A stretch of 64,000 bases of DNA from JASGDN01 sp049841275 (GTDB taxonomy: Bacteria; Chloroflexota; Chloroflexia; Thermomicrobiales; UBA6265): contig JASGDN010000088.1 in assembly GCA_049841275.1 (NCBI GenBank), forward strand, positions 1-64,000, given 5' to 3'. Position numbers and translations under genes: made by a program. Under the pieces are notes generated by a model. The model did no database searches and was not told the origin of the DNA. It saw only the letters and a list, made by a program, of their open reading frames with translations. This document shows positions 6,438 to 15,087 of this stretch, piece after piece. Positions within the stretch are counted from its first letter, which is position 1. Each line of letters begins with the position of its first letter.

Positions 6438-8693
6438 TCACCATACACCTAGCCCTTCCGGGTCAAGGCGTGTGTCTTGGAGCCCCAGCTTTGGGTTGTA
6501 GGCGCCCTTCCAGCGCCAGATGCCAGGGGCAATCTCTTCGATGGACCCGGTATCTTCGTAGCGGCCTTGCTCCCGACTGCGGCAATTGACCATGTACGGC
6601 TGGGCCCGTCGCAGAAGGTCTCGTGGTGCCTTGCCTGTCGTCGTCCGGTAGACCGATGCACTCAAGGCCGCGACCATGTCCTCGAAGTCGTCTGGATCGC
6701 CATACTTCACAAGCACACCGAACGTGTCGTCGTCGATCAGCCGGAACTTCTCGGCGACGGTGGCGTAGTTGCGCTCGGCACGCTCTGGTTGGATGCTCTC
6801 GCGGTCGCCGTCTTCTGCACCATAGAGATTCATGAAGTACTGCTGGAACAACGCTGGATCGTTCGGATCAAAGTCGGATTGCCGGCGGAGCACCAGCATC
6901 TCCTTCGCGCCGTGAGCGAAGGTTCCATGCGGCATGTGGCCTTCTTCTGTTGCGAAAACGATGGCCTGCCCTCGGCTGAGCTTGCCTTCCCGGTTGCAGC
7001 GCCCCGCTGCTTGCACCACGCGGTCGAGCGGCCCCGCCGCTCGCATCACCACCGGAAAATCCAGGTCGACTCCTGCTTCCACCAGTTGCGTGCTGACGAC
7101 GCGGCAAGGAAGCCCATCCTTCAACCGTGTGCGAATCTCCTCCAGCACATCGCGCCGGTGTGCCTGGCACATCCGGGTCGAGAGGTGGAGCGCATCCTCG
7201 TCGTTCAATTCAGTGAAGAGCGCCGTCGCGTCCCCAATCGTGTTCACAATCGTGAGCACCTGATCGTGCTGCCACATCTCCTCCACCACGCGTGGCCAAT
7301 CCCACGTCTCGTCAAGGCACGGCCACTCGTACGTCACGCGTTCCAGAGCCCGGAACAGGTACCCCGGGTGGGGCGCAATTTCGCGAATCTCCCGTCCATC
7401 TTCGCCCAATTGCGGCGCGATGGTATCAAGCACCGGCTGCGTCGCTGTCGAAAGGACGATCGTCACGTTGTAGTGGGTCACGAGTTCGCGGAAGACATCG
7501 AACAGCGGTTCGCGCAGGTGCGCCGGAGCCGTCTGGATTTCGTCGAGGATGATGACGCTGTTCGCGATGTTGTGGAGCTTTCGGCACGCCGTCGTCCGGT
7601 TCTGGAACAGACTCTCGAAGAGCTGCACCGTCGTCGTCACGGTCAGCGGGGCGTCCCAGTTCTGGCTGGCGAGCTTCCGCCAGGTCTCCTCGGCATTCTC
7701 GCCGCCCTCCACGTCGCGCTCGACCGGCTCGATCCCACTGTGATGCTCCAGCACGGCGTGCGGCATATCCAGCGCGTCCCGGTAGACCTTCGCCGTCTGG
7801 TCCGTGATCGTGATGAATGGAACCGCCACGATCACGCGGGATTGCCCATGCTCCACCGCGTGCCTCAAGGCAAAGGCGAGCCCGGATCGCGTCTTGCCGC
7901 CACCCGTCGGCACCGTGAGCCGGAAGAACCCTGGTTCCTGCTCGGCCACGTTGAGGCAGGCATCGTAGACCTCGCGACGGATGCGGTTGACCTCGGAGAT
8001 AGGCTCACCTGGAACCGGAGCGAATCGTGCCTGATCCTCCTGAAACCGCGCCCACAACTCGCCGACCGTCGGCAGGGCGACATCGCGACGCGTGGTGTTC
8101 TCCGGATCGCGATGCGCCTCGGTGTCGAGGTGATCGGCGTCGACGAGGCACGAGAAGAGCATCCGAAGGAAGAACTCGACGGACCGCTTGTCGGATTTTC
8201 GGGTCAGCCAGGGCGGTGCGCTTCTGGCTCCCGGTGCCGTTAGGTCAGCCAGTCGTTGGGCAATGCGCGGCTGAGCGACAAACGTCGCCCACGCGGCGTC
8301 CAGGCTCGGCATTTCATTTTGCTGGCGGTCCCGGATGCGAACGGTCACATCGCCAATGTCTGACAATCCGCCGTGATGCCCGAACAAGACTTGGGGAAGC
8401 AGGTCTCCTGCGAGCGACGTGCTTCGGATGGCCCCACAGGACTTGTGATCGACCGTCTTGTGCTTCCGATTCGGCTCACGCACGTTGGCGATCAGGTAAT
8501 TCTGGAAATCCTCGCTCGCCTTTCCTGCGTCATGGAGAAGCCCCACGACCTCGCCCAACCACAGGGCTCCGAACGCCTTGGCGAATTGCCCGGCATCATA
8601 CGAGACGGTCAGCGAATGATCGTCGAGATAGTGCCATTCCCCGTCGGGGGTTGCTGGCGTATGCGCAACAGGACGCGATGGCAGTTCGACCAT
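6438..8693 (-). CDS. cas3: Cas3 helicase-nuclease, type I-C
   Basis: This 751-residue fusion of an HD nuclease and an SF2 helicase unwinds and degrades DNA marked by Cascade. HD-domain residues include His26, His54-Asp55 (LLHDAGK), His83, the HHGG motif at 106-109 and Asp187 in VDADHLD. Helicase motifs are Walker A VPTGGGKT (261-268), DEIQ (384-387), STAT near 416 and a C-terminal QAAGRCNREG motif. An open frame continues upstream without another ATG, so 8693 is the best start. It has its own promoter at 8777-8805 and is separated from cas5 by the crRNA-like region. Confidence 0.97.
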   Translation of the reverse strand: MVELPSRPVAHTPATPDGEWHYLDDHSLTVSYDAGQFAKAFGALWLGEVVGLLHDAGKASEDFQNYLIANVREPNRKHKTVDHKSCGAIRSTSLAGDLLPQVLFGHHGGLSDIGDVTVRIRDRQQNEMPSLDAAWATFVAQPRIAQRLADLTAPGARSAPPWLTRKSDKRSVEFFLRMLFSCLVDADHLDTEAHRDPENTTRRDVALPTVGELWARFQEDQARFAPVPGEPISEVNRIRREVYDACLNVAEQEPGFFRLTVPTGGGKTRSGLAFALRHAVEHGQSRVIVAVPFITITDQTAKVYRDALDMPHAVLEHHSGIEPVERDVEGGENAEETWRKLASQNWDAPLTVTTTVQLFESLFQNRTTACRKLHNIANSVIILDEIQTAPAHLREPLFDVFRELVTHYNVTIVLSTATQPVLDTIAPQLGEDGREIREIAPHPGYLFRALERVTYEWPCLDETWDWPRVVEEMWQHDQVLTIVNTIGDATALFTELNDEDALHLSTRMCQAHRRDVLEEIRTRLKDGLPCRVVSTQLVEAGVDLDFPVVMRAAGPLDRVVQAAGRCNREGKLSRGQAIVFATEEGHMPHGTFAHGAKEMLVLRRQSDFDPNDPALFQQYFMNLYGAEDGDRESIQPERAERNYATVAEKFRLIDDDTFGVLVKYGDPDDFEDMVAALSASVYRTTTGKAPRDLLRRAQPYMVNCRSREQGRYEDTGSIEEIAPGIWRWKGAYNPKLGLQDTRLDPEGLGVW

Positions 8694-8776
8694 CCGTTCG
8701 CTCCCAGGATTGAAGTAGCGCCAACCCTCCGGCAGAATCCCGCCGTAGTCCGTACATATGTTCTGTCCCTGAAAGC

Positions 8777-8805
8777 AGTCTAGTCCTTGTGGCGTAACAC
8801 GTCAA
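8777..8805 (-). promoter_or_regulatory. Promoter of cas3
   Basis: On the minus strand TTGACG (8800-8805) and TAGACT (8777-8782) are separated by exactly 17 bp, a good sigma-70/SigA-type promoter about 85 bp upstream of the cas3 start codon. Transcription would run into cas3. Confidence 0.65.
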
Positions 8806-8872
8806 TCGGGTACGCATGACGAGAGCGGCAGAACGGGTGAACGCCATGCCCATAATGAGCCATTGTCCCCCG

Positions 8873-9081
8873 AATTAATCGCAGGTGGGCCGTGAGCTCG
8901 CACCCCCCAACCCGTCCCATTCCACAATTAATTGCAGCGGGTTCGTGAGCTTGCAGCCCCCAAAACCGCCCATTTCCGTAATTAATCGCAGCCGCTCTGT
9001 CGGCTTGCATCCCTCCCAATGCCCCGAAAACCCTGCAACGACGGGCATTCCCCCGAATTAACTGCACGACAAATTAATCGC
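8873..9081 (-). repeat. 209-bp repeated element, left copy (inverted relative to 13135-13343)
   Basis: Read on the minus strand, the element starts and ends with GCGATTAATT and carries two related inner copies, GCGATTAATT ending at 8980 and GCAATTAATT ending at 8926, giving spacings of 92, 54 and 53 bp. An extra AATTAACTGC lies at 9056. The 54-bp units share blocks such as ACGGAAATGGGCGGTTTTGG and AGCTCACG. A second copy of exactly the same length lies at 13135-13343 in the opposite orientation. It fills the gap between divergent cas3 and the PRC-barrel gene. Its function is unknown. Confidence 0.85.
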
Positions 9082-9213
9082 AGTCGCCCCGCACATCCGC
9101 GGCACCGCCCTTGCGCGACATCGTCCAGAAGCCGACCCTCGACGCGGCATCGTTTGCCCAACCGAACCGTCGCCCGGCCCACGCCGCCGGACACCCACCA
9201 CCGGAGTTCGCCC

Positions 9214-10083
9214 ATGAGCCAGGATGCCACCCCCGATCTGGACACCACCTCCACCACCGACAACGACTGGACCGTGCGCGAAGGTACCCCCGTCATCGCC
9301 TTCGACGGCGAGAAGATCGGCGAGGTCGACAACGCCACCGGCGGCTACCTCCTCGTCAAGAAGGGTTTCCTCTTCCCCAAGGAATATGCCATCCCTGCCG
9401 ATGCCATCCAGAATGTCGGCCCCGACGCCGTCTACCTCAAGGTCACCAGGGAAATCGCCCACACCCAGGGCTGGGACGCTCCCCTCACCCCCGAAGCCAC
9501 CGAACAGCCGCTTCCCATCACGCCCGCATCCGAGCCACTGCCCCAGGTCGTCACCGGCGAACCCGAGGTCGACACCCCGCTCATCGGTACCTTCACCGAC
9601 CAGCGAGCCGGCATCTACGCCGACGTGGCGTCAGGAACCGAAGCCGTCAGCAATGGGTCCGCGACCATCCCAGCCACCGATGCGCGAGACCATGACGAGG
9701 CGCAGCGCGCGCAGGACCAGGCGATCCGCGATACCGATCTCGCCGGCGCCGGTATTGGCGCCGACGCCGAGGAGATTTCCGCCAATCCCATCGCGACCAG
9801 CGCGGTCCCGGCCGGCAGGGAGCTTCCCGTGTCCGAATTCGAATCCGATGCCCAGAATGTCGATGATGCCGACCTCGCCGGCCACGATGAGGTTATGGAA
9901 GAGGGCGTCGATTCGACGCATCTCCTCCGGTCCCCAAGTCCCCTCCCCGCCATGAACGTTCCCTTCGACGATCTCGCGCCTGGCAATGGAGCCGACGGGG
10001 ACATCGGCAACGCCACCGCCGTCGAGAACGAGGCGATCGATCCCGATCTGTCGGGGAATACCCCAAGCGAGGAAGATGCGTAG
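9214..10083 (+). CDS. PRC-barrel domain protein with a long acidic tail
   Basis: The 289-residue protein has a PRC-barrel-like domain at residues 12-80 (EGTPVIAFDGEKIGEVDN, then FLFPKEYAIPADAI and VYLKVTREIA), a small beta-barrel found in photosynthetic reaction-centre H subunits and RimM. The remaining 200 residues are acidic, low in complexity and rich in Ala, Asp, Glu and Pro, with no membrane segment or further domain. The ATG at 9214 is chosen because the upstream open frame is Arg/Pro-rich and unlike a protein. It converges on the helicase gene 15 bp downstream. The role is unknown; envelope or stress functions have been suggested for such proteins. Confidence 0.8.
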   Translation: MSQDATPDLDTTSTTDNDWTVREGTPVIAFDGEKIGEVDNATGGYLLVKKGFLFPKEYAIPADAIQNVGPDAVYLKVTREIAHTQGWDAPLTPEATEQPLPITPASEPLPQVVTGEPEVDTPLIGTFTDQRAGIYADVASGTEAVSNGSATIPATDARDHDEAQRAQDQAIRDTDLAGAGIGADAEEISANPIATSAVPAGRELPVSEFESDAQNVDDADLAGHDEVMEEGVDSTHLLRSPSPLPAMNVPFDDLAPGNGADGDIGNATAVENEAIDPDLSGNTPSEEDA

Positions 10084-10098
10084 TCGCCGATCGCGCGG

Positions 10099-13062
10099 TC
10101 AGGTATTCGAAAGCGGTGCTGCCCGGCGGATGAAGCGGACACCGCGCTCATCCTGGTCGGAGTTCGCCCGGATTGCGTGCTGAATCGCGTCGTCCAGCCG
10201 GTCCGTCCCCGCCCTCGATGAGATGCCGAATTCCCGTGCAACCCGCACCAGCAGCCGGATCGCCAGCCCCTTGTACGGCGAGCCAGCCGTTGGCTTGGGG
10301 GCGGAGGATGGCTCGGCGATCTCCCGTTGGAAGATCGGCTCCGCATTCGTCAGTGTGCGATAGACCGCCGCCAGGTGTGGCGAGGCCAGCAGCCGGTCCT
10401 CCCGCGCGATCGTGAAGGGGATACCGTTCAGCAACAATGCGAACTGGAGCGGAAATGTCTCCTCCGCGGTGTCACTCGCGATCGTGACCTGATCGATCCA
10501 CCCCATGCCCGCCGGATCGGTCAACTCGCCCACGAAGCGGCGGACATCGCCGTCGCGCCGGAAGTCCATCCGACGGCGGCCCTTGCCTGGCATCGCGACA
10601 TCCAGTGGTGGCAGGGTGGCCGGCTCGTCGCCCCCGCGCGAGATGTCGCTATGCACTGGTCCGCTCGATGCCCGTGCCATGGATGCGCCTGCGCGCGACC
10701 GGGACGTCGCGCCTCCACCGGAGCCGCCGGTTGCCCCCGATCGTCGCGACGAGGTCTTCGCGGCTTTGGTCTTGCTGCTCCGGCTGCCTCCATTGGATGA
10801 GCCAGACGATGAGGATGATGCCTTCGTGCGCGCCTGCTTGCGTTGTTCCCATGCTTTCACGAGCGGGAGCGCGGTGGGTTCCCGCTGGGGCGGCGGTCCG
10901 TCGATCAGGCCTGCCTCGTAGAGGAAGATGCTTGGCTGGGGCGGCTTGGCCTTCCCTTCCTCGCCCGTCAGCCACGAGATGCAGAGGCGTTGCGAGGCTC
11001 GCGTCATCGATACGTAGAAGAGCCGGCGCTCCGCCTCCAGGTCTTGCCCGTCCATGCTGCGGAAGTCGGGGAAGCGTCCCTCGTTGCAGCTCGGCATGAT
11101 CACGACCTTCCACTCGCGGCCCTTTGCGCCGTGGCAGGTGCTGAGTTCCACGCCGGTGTCGTTGGTGCCCGCGTTCGCGCGGTCGGCTTCCGCCTTGCGC
11201 AGGAAGGTGCCGAAGCGGCGCACGAACTCCTCGCGGGTGACCTTGCCCATCCGGTGGGCGATGTTCTGCAGTTCCTCGATCGGCGATTCGTCGAAGCCGG
11301 TGGTCTCGCTCTCGGCGGCGCCATCGCCGAATCCGAAGAAGCGGCTGCCGATCACCGCCAACTCCTCGTCGATGCTGCGGGCGGTGGTAAGCGTGCGGAC
11401 CGCGCTCCGGAAATGCGTCGCGGTTCCGGCGTTCATGCGGTCGGCGATCGCATCCGTTGTGGCCGTATCGGGGAAGAGGCGTCGCTCGCGGCGGTTGTCG
11501 GAGCCGGCCCGCGCGATGGCGGCAAGGTCCGCTGGACGCAGATTGCTGAGGGCGGGATAGAGCCCGAGGATCGTCTGCCGGTCCTCCTCGGGCACGGGCT
11601 CTCCGGCGCGGATCTTCGATGAGAACTCGAGCAGTGCCAGGGCCTTCCGCCAGATGATGCGGAGGTCGAACCGCTCGTTTACGCGATACGGAATGCGGTG
11701 ATTGAACAGCTCCGTCTGGATGCTGTAGTGCTGGGCATTCGCCCGGTAGAGGATGGCGATGTCCTGGAAGCGCAAGGTCCGGTCGGCTTGCCGCGACTCC
11801 TCGATCCAGCGCAGGATGGTGCGCCCCTCGTTCAACGTGGTGTCCGCTGACCCCAGGACGACCTCGCCGCCTTGGTCCTTGTGCGCTTTCGGCGCCTTCG
11901 GGACCCGGCCCTCGTTGTGGGCGATCAGCGGGAGGGCATGCTTCAGGATCGCCGGGGGACAGCGGTAGTTGAGGCTGAGCTCCAGCGTGCGGAATTCGCG
12001 GCCGAAGAAGGCGTCCGGGTCGATCAGGAAGCGCGGCGACGCCCAGCGGAACTCGTAGATCGCCTGGTCGTCGTCTCCGGTGAGGACGAGTGTCGCTTGG
12101 CCGGCGATCGCCTTGATCAGCTCGGCGTCGAGCGGATTGATGTCCTGCACCTCGTCGACGATCACCTCGTCGTAGCGCTCCTGTACGCGCTGGAGCACGT
12201 CGGGGTAGGTTTCGAGCAGTTTGAGCGTGCGCAGTTTCTGGTCCTGGTAGTCGATGACGTTGTGCTTTTCGAGGAAGTGCTCGTAGGCGCGGAACTCGTC
12301 GGAGATGGCGAGGGCGAACTCGCCGGCGTAGCGGTCGGGGAAGCGGCGGTAGAACTCGTCCGGCACCAGCCGCCGGTAGTTCTCTGCGATCCAGGCGTTT
12401 CGCACCTTGTACGCGCGGTCGCGCGGGTCGAACTGGTGATCCTTCAGGGCGTCGAAGATGCGCACGACATCCTTCGGTTCTCCTTCCTCGCTCAATGCCC
12501 GGATGAGCTGGTGTTTCGAGCCGGCCGGATTGATGCCGCGGCTGCCGAGCACGAGCCAGGGCTTCACGATCTCGGAGCGCTCGTCGGGGAAATGCCGCCG
12601 CAGGATGTCCCAGCCGAAGGCGTTGAGGGTCCGGATGTCCGGTGTCCGGTCGAGGCCGACACGCTGGACCATGCGCTCGAACGAGGCTTTCGCGTTGCGG
12701 TCGAAGGTGAGCACGAGGATGCGGCGCGGCGGCACGCCGTCCTCGATGCGGCGGGCAACGCGCCGCACGAGTGTCTGGGTCTTGCCTGCTCCGGCCGGGG
12801 CGATGACGCGCAGTGACGATTCGGTGGCGGTGATGACGTCCTGCTGGAACATGTCCGGCGGGGGCAGGGTGTCTCGCGAGGTCTTGCGCGGGCGCATCGG
12901 GATGGTGGGGTCGCCGAGATCGAGCATCCAGTCGTCGGGATGCTCGTCGAGTGGGGGCGGTTCGGACCAGGCAGTGGATGGTGAGCGCACGAACGGGTCT
13001 ATCCAGGGTTCCAGCGGGGCAGGCGACGCGAACACGGTCGTGTCTATCCGCCTATGGTACAT
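10099..13062 (-). CDS. UvrD/Rep/PcrA-like superfamily 1A DNA helicase
   Basis: The protein has 987 residues and all main SF1A motifs: Walker A APAGAGKT (88-95), TLNAFG, the Walker B-like VDEVQDINPLD, GDDDQAIYEFRWA, LNYRCPP, the 3'-5' helicase motif TCHGAKGREWKVV and RRLFYVSMTRA. It therefore unwinds DNA 3' to 5' in repair or replication restart. After the helicase core comes a Ser/Gly/Arg/Lys-rich linker of about 100 residues and a C-terminal region of about 200 residues (TLPPLDVAMPGKGRRRMDFR onward) that I do not recognise. A 70-residue Pro/Asp-rich leader precedes the motor. The gene stands alone between two copies of the 209-bp element. Confidence 0.92.
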   Translation of the reverse strand: MYHRRIDTTVFASPAPLEPWIDPFVRSPSTAWSEPPPLDEHPDDWMLDLGDPTIPMRPRKTSRDTLPPPDMFQQDVITATESSLRVIAPAGAGKTQTLVRRVARRIEDGVPPRRILVLTFDRNAKASFERMVQRVGLDRTPDIRTLNAFGWDILRRHFPDERSEIVKPWLVLGSRGINPAGSKHQLIRALSEEGEPKDVVRIFDALKDHQFDPRDRAYKVRNAWIAENYRRLVPDEFYRRFPDRYAGEFALAISDEFRAYEHFLEKHNVIDYQDQKLRTLKLLETYPDVLQRVQERYDEVIVDEVQDINPLDAELIKAIAGQATLVLTGDDDQAIYEFRWASPRFLIDPDAFFGREFRTLELSLNYRCPPAILKHALPLIAHNEGRVPKAPKAHKDQGGEVVLGSADTTLNEGRTILRWIEESRQADRTLRFQDIAILYRANAQHYSIQTELFNHRIPYRVNERFDLRIIWRKALALLEFSSKIRAGEPVPEEDRQTILGLYPALSNLRPADLAAIARAGSDNRRERRLFPDTATTDAIADRMNAGTATHFRSAVRTLTTARSIDEELAVIGSRFFGFGDGAAESETTGFDESPIEELQNIAHRMGKVTREEFVRRFGTFLRKAEADRANAGTNDTGVELSTCHGAKGREWKVVIMPSCNEGRFPDFRSMDGQDLEAERRLFYVSMTRASQRLCISWLTGEEGKAKPPQPSIFLYEAGLIDGPPPQREPTALPLVKAWEQRKQARTKASSSSSGSSNGGSRSSKTKAAKTSSRRSGATGGSGGGATSRSRAGASMARASSGPVHSDISRGGDEPATLPPLDVAMPGKGRRRMDFRRDGDVRRFVGELTDPAGMGWIDQVTIASDTAEETFPLQFALLLNGIPFTIAREDRLLASPHLAAVYRTLTNAEPIFQREIAEPSSAPKPTAGSPYKGLAIRLLVRVAREFGISSRAGTDRLDDAIQHAIRANSDQDERGVRFIRRAAPLSNT

Positions 13063-13134
13063 GAGTGGCGCGGCGAATGTAGATCGGATGTTCGCAATGG
13101 GTTGGGCGGCTGTGCCCCTTGGGGAGGGGTGTCT

Positions 13135-13343
13135 GCGATTAATTCTGCGTGCGGTTATTCCGGAGAATTCCTTGATTCTCCGGGCTTTTTGGCGACTGGG
13201 AGGCGTGAGCGTGTATGGAGCGTCTGCGATTAATTACGGAAAAGGACGGTTTTGGGGGCTGCGAGCTCACGGGTCGGTTGCCATTAATTACGGAATGGGA
13301 CGGGTTTGGGGTGTGCGAGCTCACGGCCCGCCTGCGATTAATT
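13135..13343 (+). repeat. 209-bp repeated element, right copy
   Basis: Four copies of the core (GCGATTAATT at 13135, 13226 and 13334; GCCATTAATT at 13280) give spacings of 91, 54 and 54 bp, the same architecture as the inverted copy at 8873-9081. The two central units are close to the left copy: GCGATTAATTACGGAAAAGG here against GCGATTAATTACGGAAATGG there. The last base touches the stop codon of the downstream DUF3987-type gene. The 91-bp first unit contains an intrinsic-terminator-like hairpin. Confidence 0.85.
13160..13190 (+). terminator. Rho-independent terminator inside the 209-bp element
   Basis: A 9-bp stem, CCGGAGAAT (13160-13168) against ATTCTCCGG (13175-13183), with loop TCCTTG, is followed by GCTTTTT. 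The T-run is on the plus strand only, although both neighbouring genes are on the minus strand, so this terminator belongs to the element or to an unseen plus-strand transcript. Confidence 0.7.
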
Positions 13344-14722
13344 CAGGCCAGACGGTAGACGGTGAGCGGCCGGCCGGGACCGGCGGGGCGTTCGGTGCGG
13401 CTGGCGACGATCCGCCGGGCGATCAGGCTGTCGAGCACGGCGGCGAGTTCCTTGCGCGAGGGGCGGCCTCCGTGGATATGGAGGTCGGTCCGGGAGACCC
13501 AGCCTTCGGGATTGCCGGTTTCGGCGAGGATGCGAAGGACCCGTTGTTCGAGCGTGGGGGACGGGGCTGCGGGGAGCGTGCCGGTGTGTCCGAGGAGGAG
13601 CGAGAGACGATGGATGTGGACGCGGATGAATTCCCCAAGGTCGACGGCGCGTTGCATGGTCGATGCGGAGAGCGGCTGGCCGGGGCTGCGTGGGTTCCAG
13701 AGCAGGTGGAGGATGAGCGCGAGGCGGGCGACCTGGGCGGGGAGTTTGAGATAGAAGCCGCGGAGGATTTGCGGGGCATCGTAGCAGCGATCGACGTTGC
13801 CGTTGTACCAGGCTCCCCAGATGCTGGCAGCTTCGGGACTGCGCTGGATGTGGAGGCAGCCTTTGCCAGAGGCCGCGTTGCCGTTGCCGCCATCGTCACG
13901 GGGATCGAGGGTGGCGAGCGGGGTGAGCCAGTCGACGATGGCCGGGAGGTCGGGTTCTGGCCGGCGGGCATTGCGGGATTCGCTCCAGTAGACGGCGACG
14001 GGGTTGGTGACGATGGGGACGAAGCGTTCGATGAAGCCGTCCTGATCGCGGGAGCGGAGACGGGGGACGACGCGCGTCTGGACACCGCCGACGATACCGA
14101 CAACCGGGATGGGAATGGCCGGGGGAGCTCCCTGCTGGCGGGCCGCGGGACTGGTGGCGGCGGGGTGGCTGCTCCAGAGGGAGAGCATGCGCTGGCGGTC
14201 GTCGGCACGGCGCGACCCGTTGAGGGCGCGGACGACGCCGACGAGTTCGTCCTGGATGAGGGCGATGCCGGGGCGGGCGGCGAGCGTGTCGGCGAGGCGA
14301 GTGGGGGCGGTTTCGGCGGTGATGAGTCCGGGACTGCCTGTGCCGAGGGTGGTTTCGAGTTCGCGGAAGGGGTGGCTGGCGGCGGCGATGGCGGGGGTCT
14401 TGCCGCCGCCGGAGGGAGCGACGAGGGCGACCCAGAGGAGGGGGTATTCGGTCCAGCCGAGGCCGACATCGAGCGCCGCGCGATTGCCGACGAGAGCGCC
14501 GGTGAGGGCGAGGAAGGGCATGACGACGCATTCGGGGTGGATGCGGGTGGCGGCTGCGGCAGCACCAAGCCAGGCGGCGACGGGTTCGGGGAGGAGTCCG
14601 GCGGGGAACTGGGGCATGTCCGGGATGGCCGGTTCGTTGCGGCGGGATGTGACGGCCCCGACGGCGCGTATGAGGGCCGCGAGGTCCGGTTTGGCGGGCT
14701 GATCGGGATTGATCTCGGACAT
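13343..14722 (-). CDS. DUF3987-type P-loop ATPase (phage/plasmid primase-helicase-like)
   Basis: The 459-residue protein has a Walker A motif APSGGGKTP near residues 102-110, preceded by MPFLALTGALVGNRAALDVG and followed by ALIQDELVGVV. This arrangement is typical of DUF3987/YfjI-like proteins found on prophages, plasmids and integrated elements, usually with primase or toprim genes. The C-terminal region (SRTDLHIHGGRPSRKELAAVLDSL) looks like a winged helix. The start at 14722 follows GGGAGG by 6 nt. No primase is next to it, so it may be a remnant of a larger element. A LexA-like palindrome lies 16 bp upstream, which suggests DNA-damage control. Confidence 0.72.
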   Translation of the reverse strand: MSEINPDQPAKPDLAALIRAVGAVTSRRNEPAIPDMPQFPAGLLPEPVAAWLGAAAAATRIHPECVVMPFLALTGALVGNRAALDVGLGWTEYPLLWVALVAPSGGGKTPAIAAASHPFRELETTLGTGSPGLITAETAPTRLADTLAARPGIALIQDELVGVVRALNGSRRADDRQRMLSLWSSHPAATSPAARQQGAPPAIPIPVVGIVGGVQTRVVPRLRSRDQDGFIERFVPIVTNPVAVYWSESRNARRPEPDLPAIVDWLTPLATLDPRDDGGNGNAASGKGCLHIQRSPEAASIWGAWYNGNVDRCYDAPQILRGFYLKLPAQVARLALILHLLWNPRSPGQPLSASTMQRAVDLGEFIRVHIHRLSLLLGHTGTLPAAPSPTLEQRVLRILAETGNPEGWVSRTDLHIHGGRPSRKELAAVLDSLIARRIVASRTERPAGPGRPLTVYRLA

Positions 14723-14738
14723 GGCGCCTCCCGGAATA

Positions 14739-14750
14739 GAACACATGTTC
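14739..14750. promoter_or_regulatory. Candidate LexA (SOS) box upstream of the DUF3987-type gene
   Basis: GAACACATGTTC fits the GAAC-N4-GTTC SOS box recognised by LexA/DinR proteins of Gram-positive bacteria and some Chloroflexota. It lies 17-28 bp upstream of the start codon at 14722, where bound repressor would block transcription or initiation. Confidence 0.5.
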
Positions 14751-14827
14751 TCATTCTAAGGGTGAGATGAGGCCGTGTCCAGCCCGGGGAAGCCTGATAC
14801 CCCGGCTGAATGTAGCTGACGCATCGG

Positions 14828-14965
14828 CCTGCGGCCGATTGTGCTTCGCAGTGTCCACCCGGAACGATCAGCGTTGCGGGGCATCCCGCAGGCGACTACC
14901 AGGTTCCGGCTTCGCCGGAAGTGCTGCGCACGGGGGTTCTTCGCTGCGCTCAGAATGACATGGGA
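14828..14965 (+). repeat. Dispersed palindromic repeat, copy A
   Basis: The 14723-15087 gap holds no gene. It contains CCTGCGGCCGATTGTGCTTC (from 14828), the hairpin TTCCGGCTTCGCCGGAA near 14902, and a block ending TTCGCTGCGCTCAGAATGAC then ATGGG near 14965. The first and last blocks are joined directly in the copy at 19202-19260, so this copy holds about 75 extra bp. A weaker copy is at 16192-16230. Such REP-like repeats are common between genes in related genomes. Confidence 0.7.
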
Positions 14966-15087
14966 TGTCGGTTTTATGGATGGCGTGGAGGATGGGATCG
15001 GAGCGGAGCGGACCGACACGCGGTCGGTCCCTACGAACGCGATGCTTCCGATCAAACACATTGGTTCAGATTCGGAATCAGCGAACG

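Noticed and set aside
6203..6448. 81-codon minus-strand frame in the cas3-cas5 gap
   Set aside because: It overlaps the pseudo-repeat and hairpins, has no ribosome site and no recognisable protein features; the RNA reading explains the region better.
12458..14770. 770-codon plus-strand frame across the helicase start, the 209-bp element and the DUF3987-type gene
   Set aside because: It spans intergenic repeats and two real minus-strand genes and has no protein-like motif.
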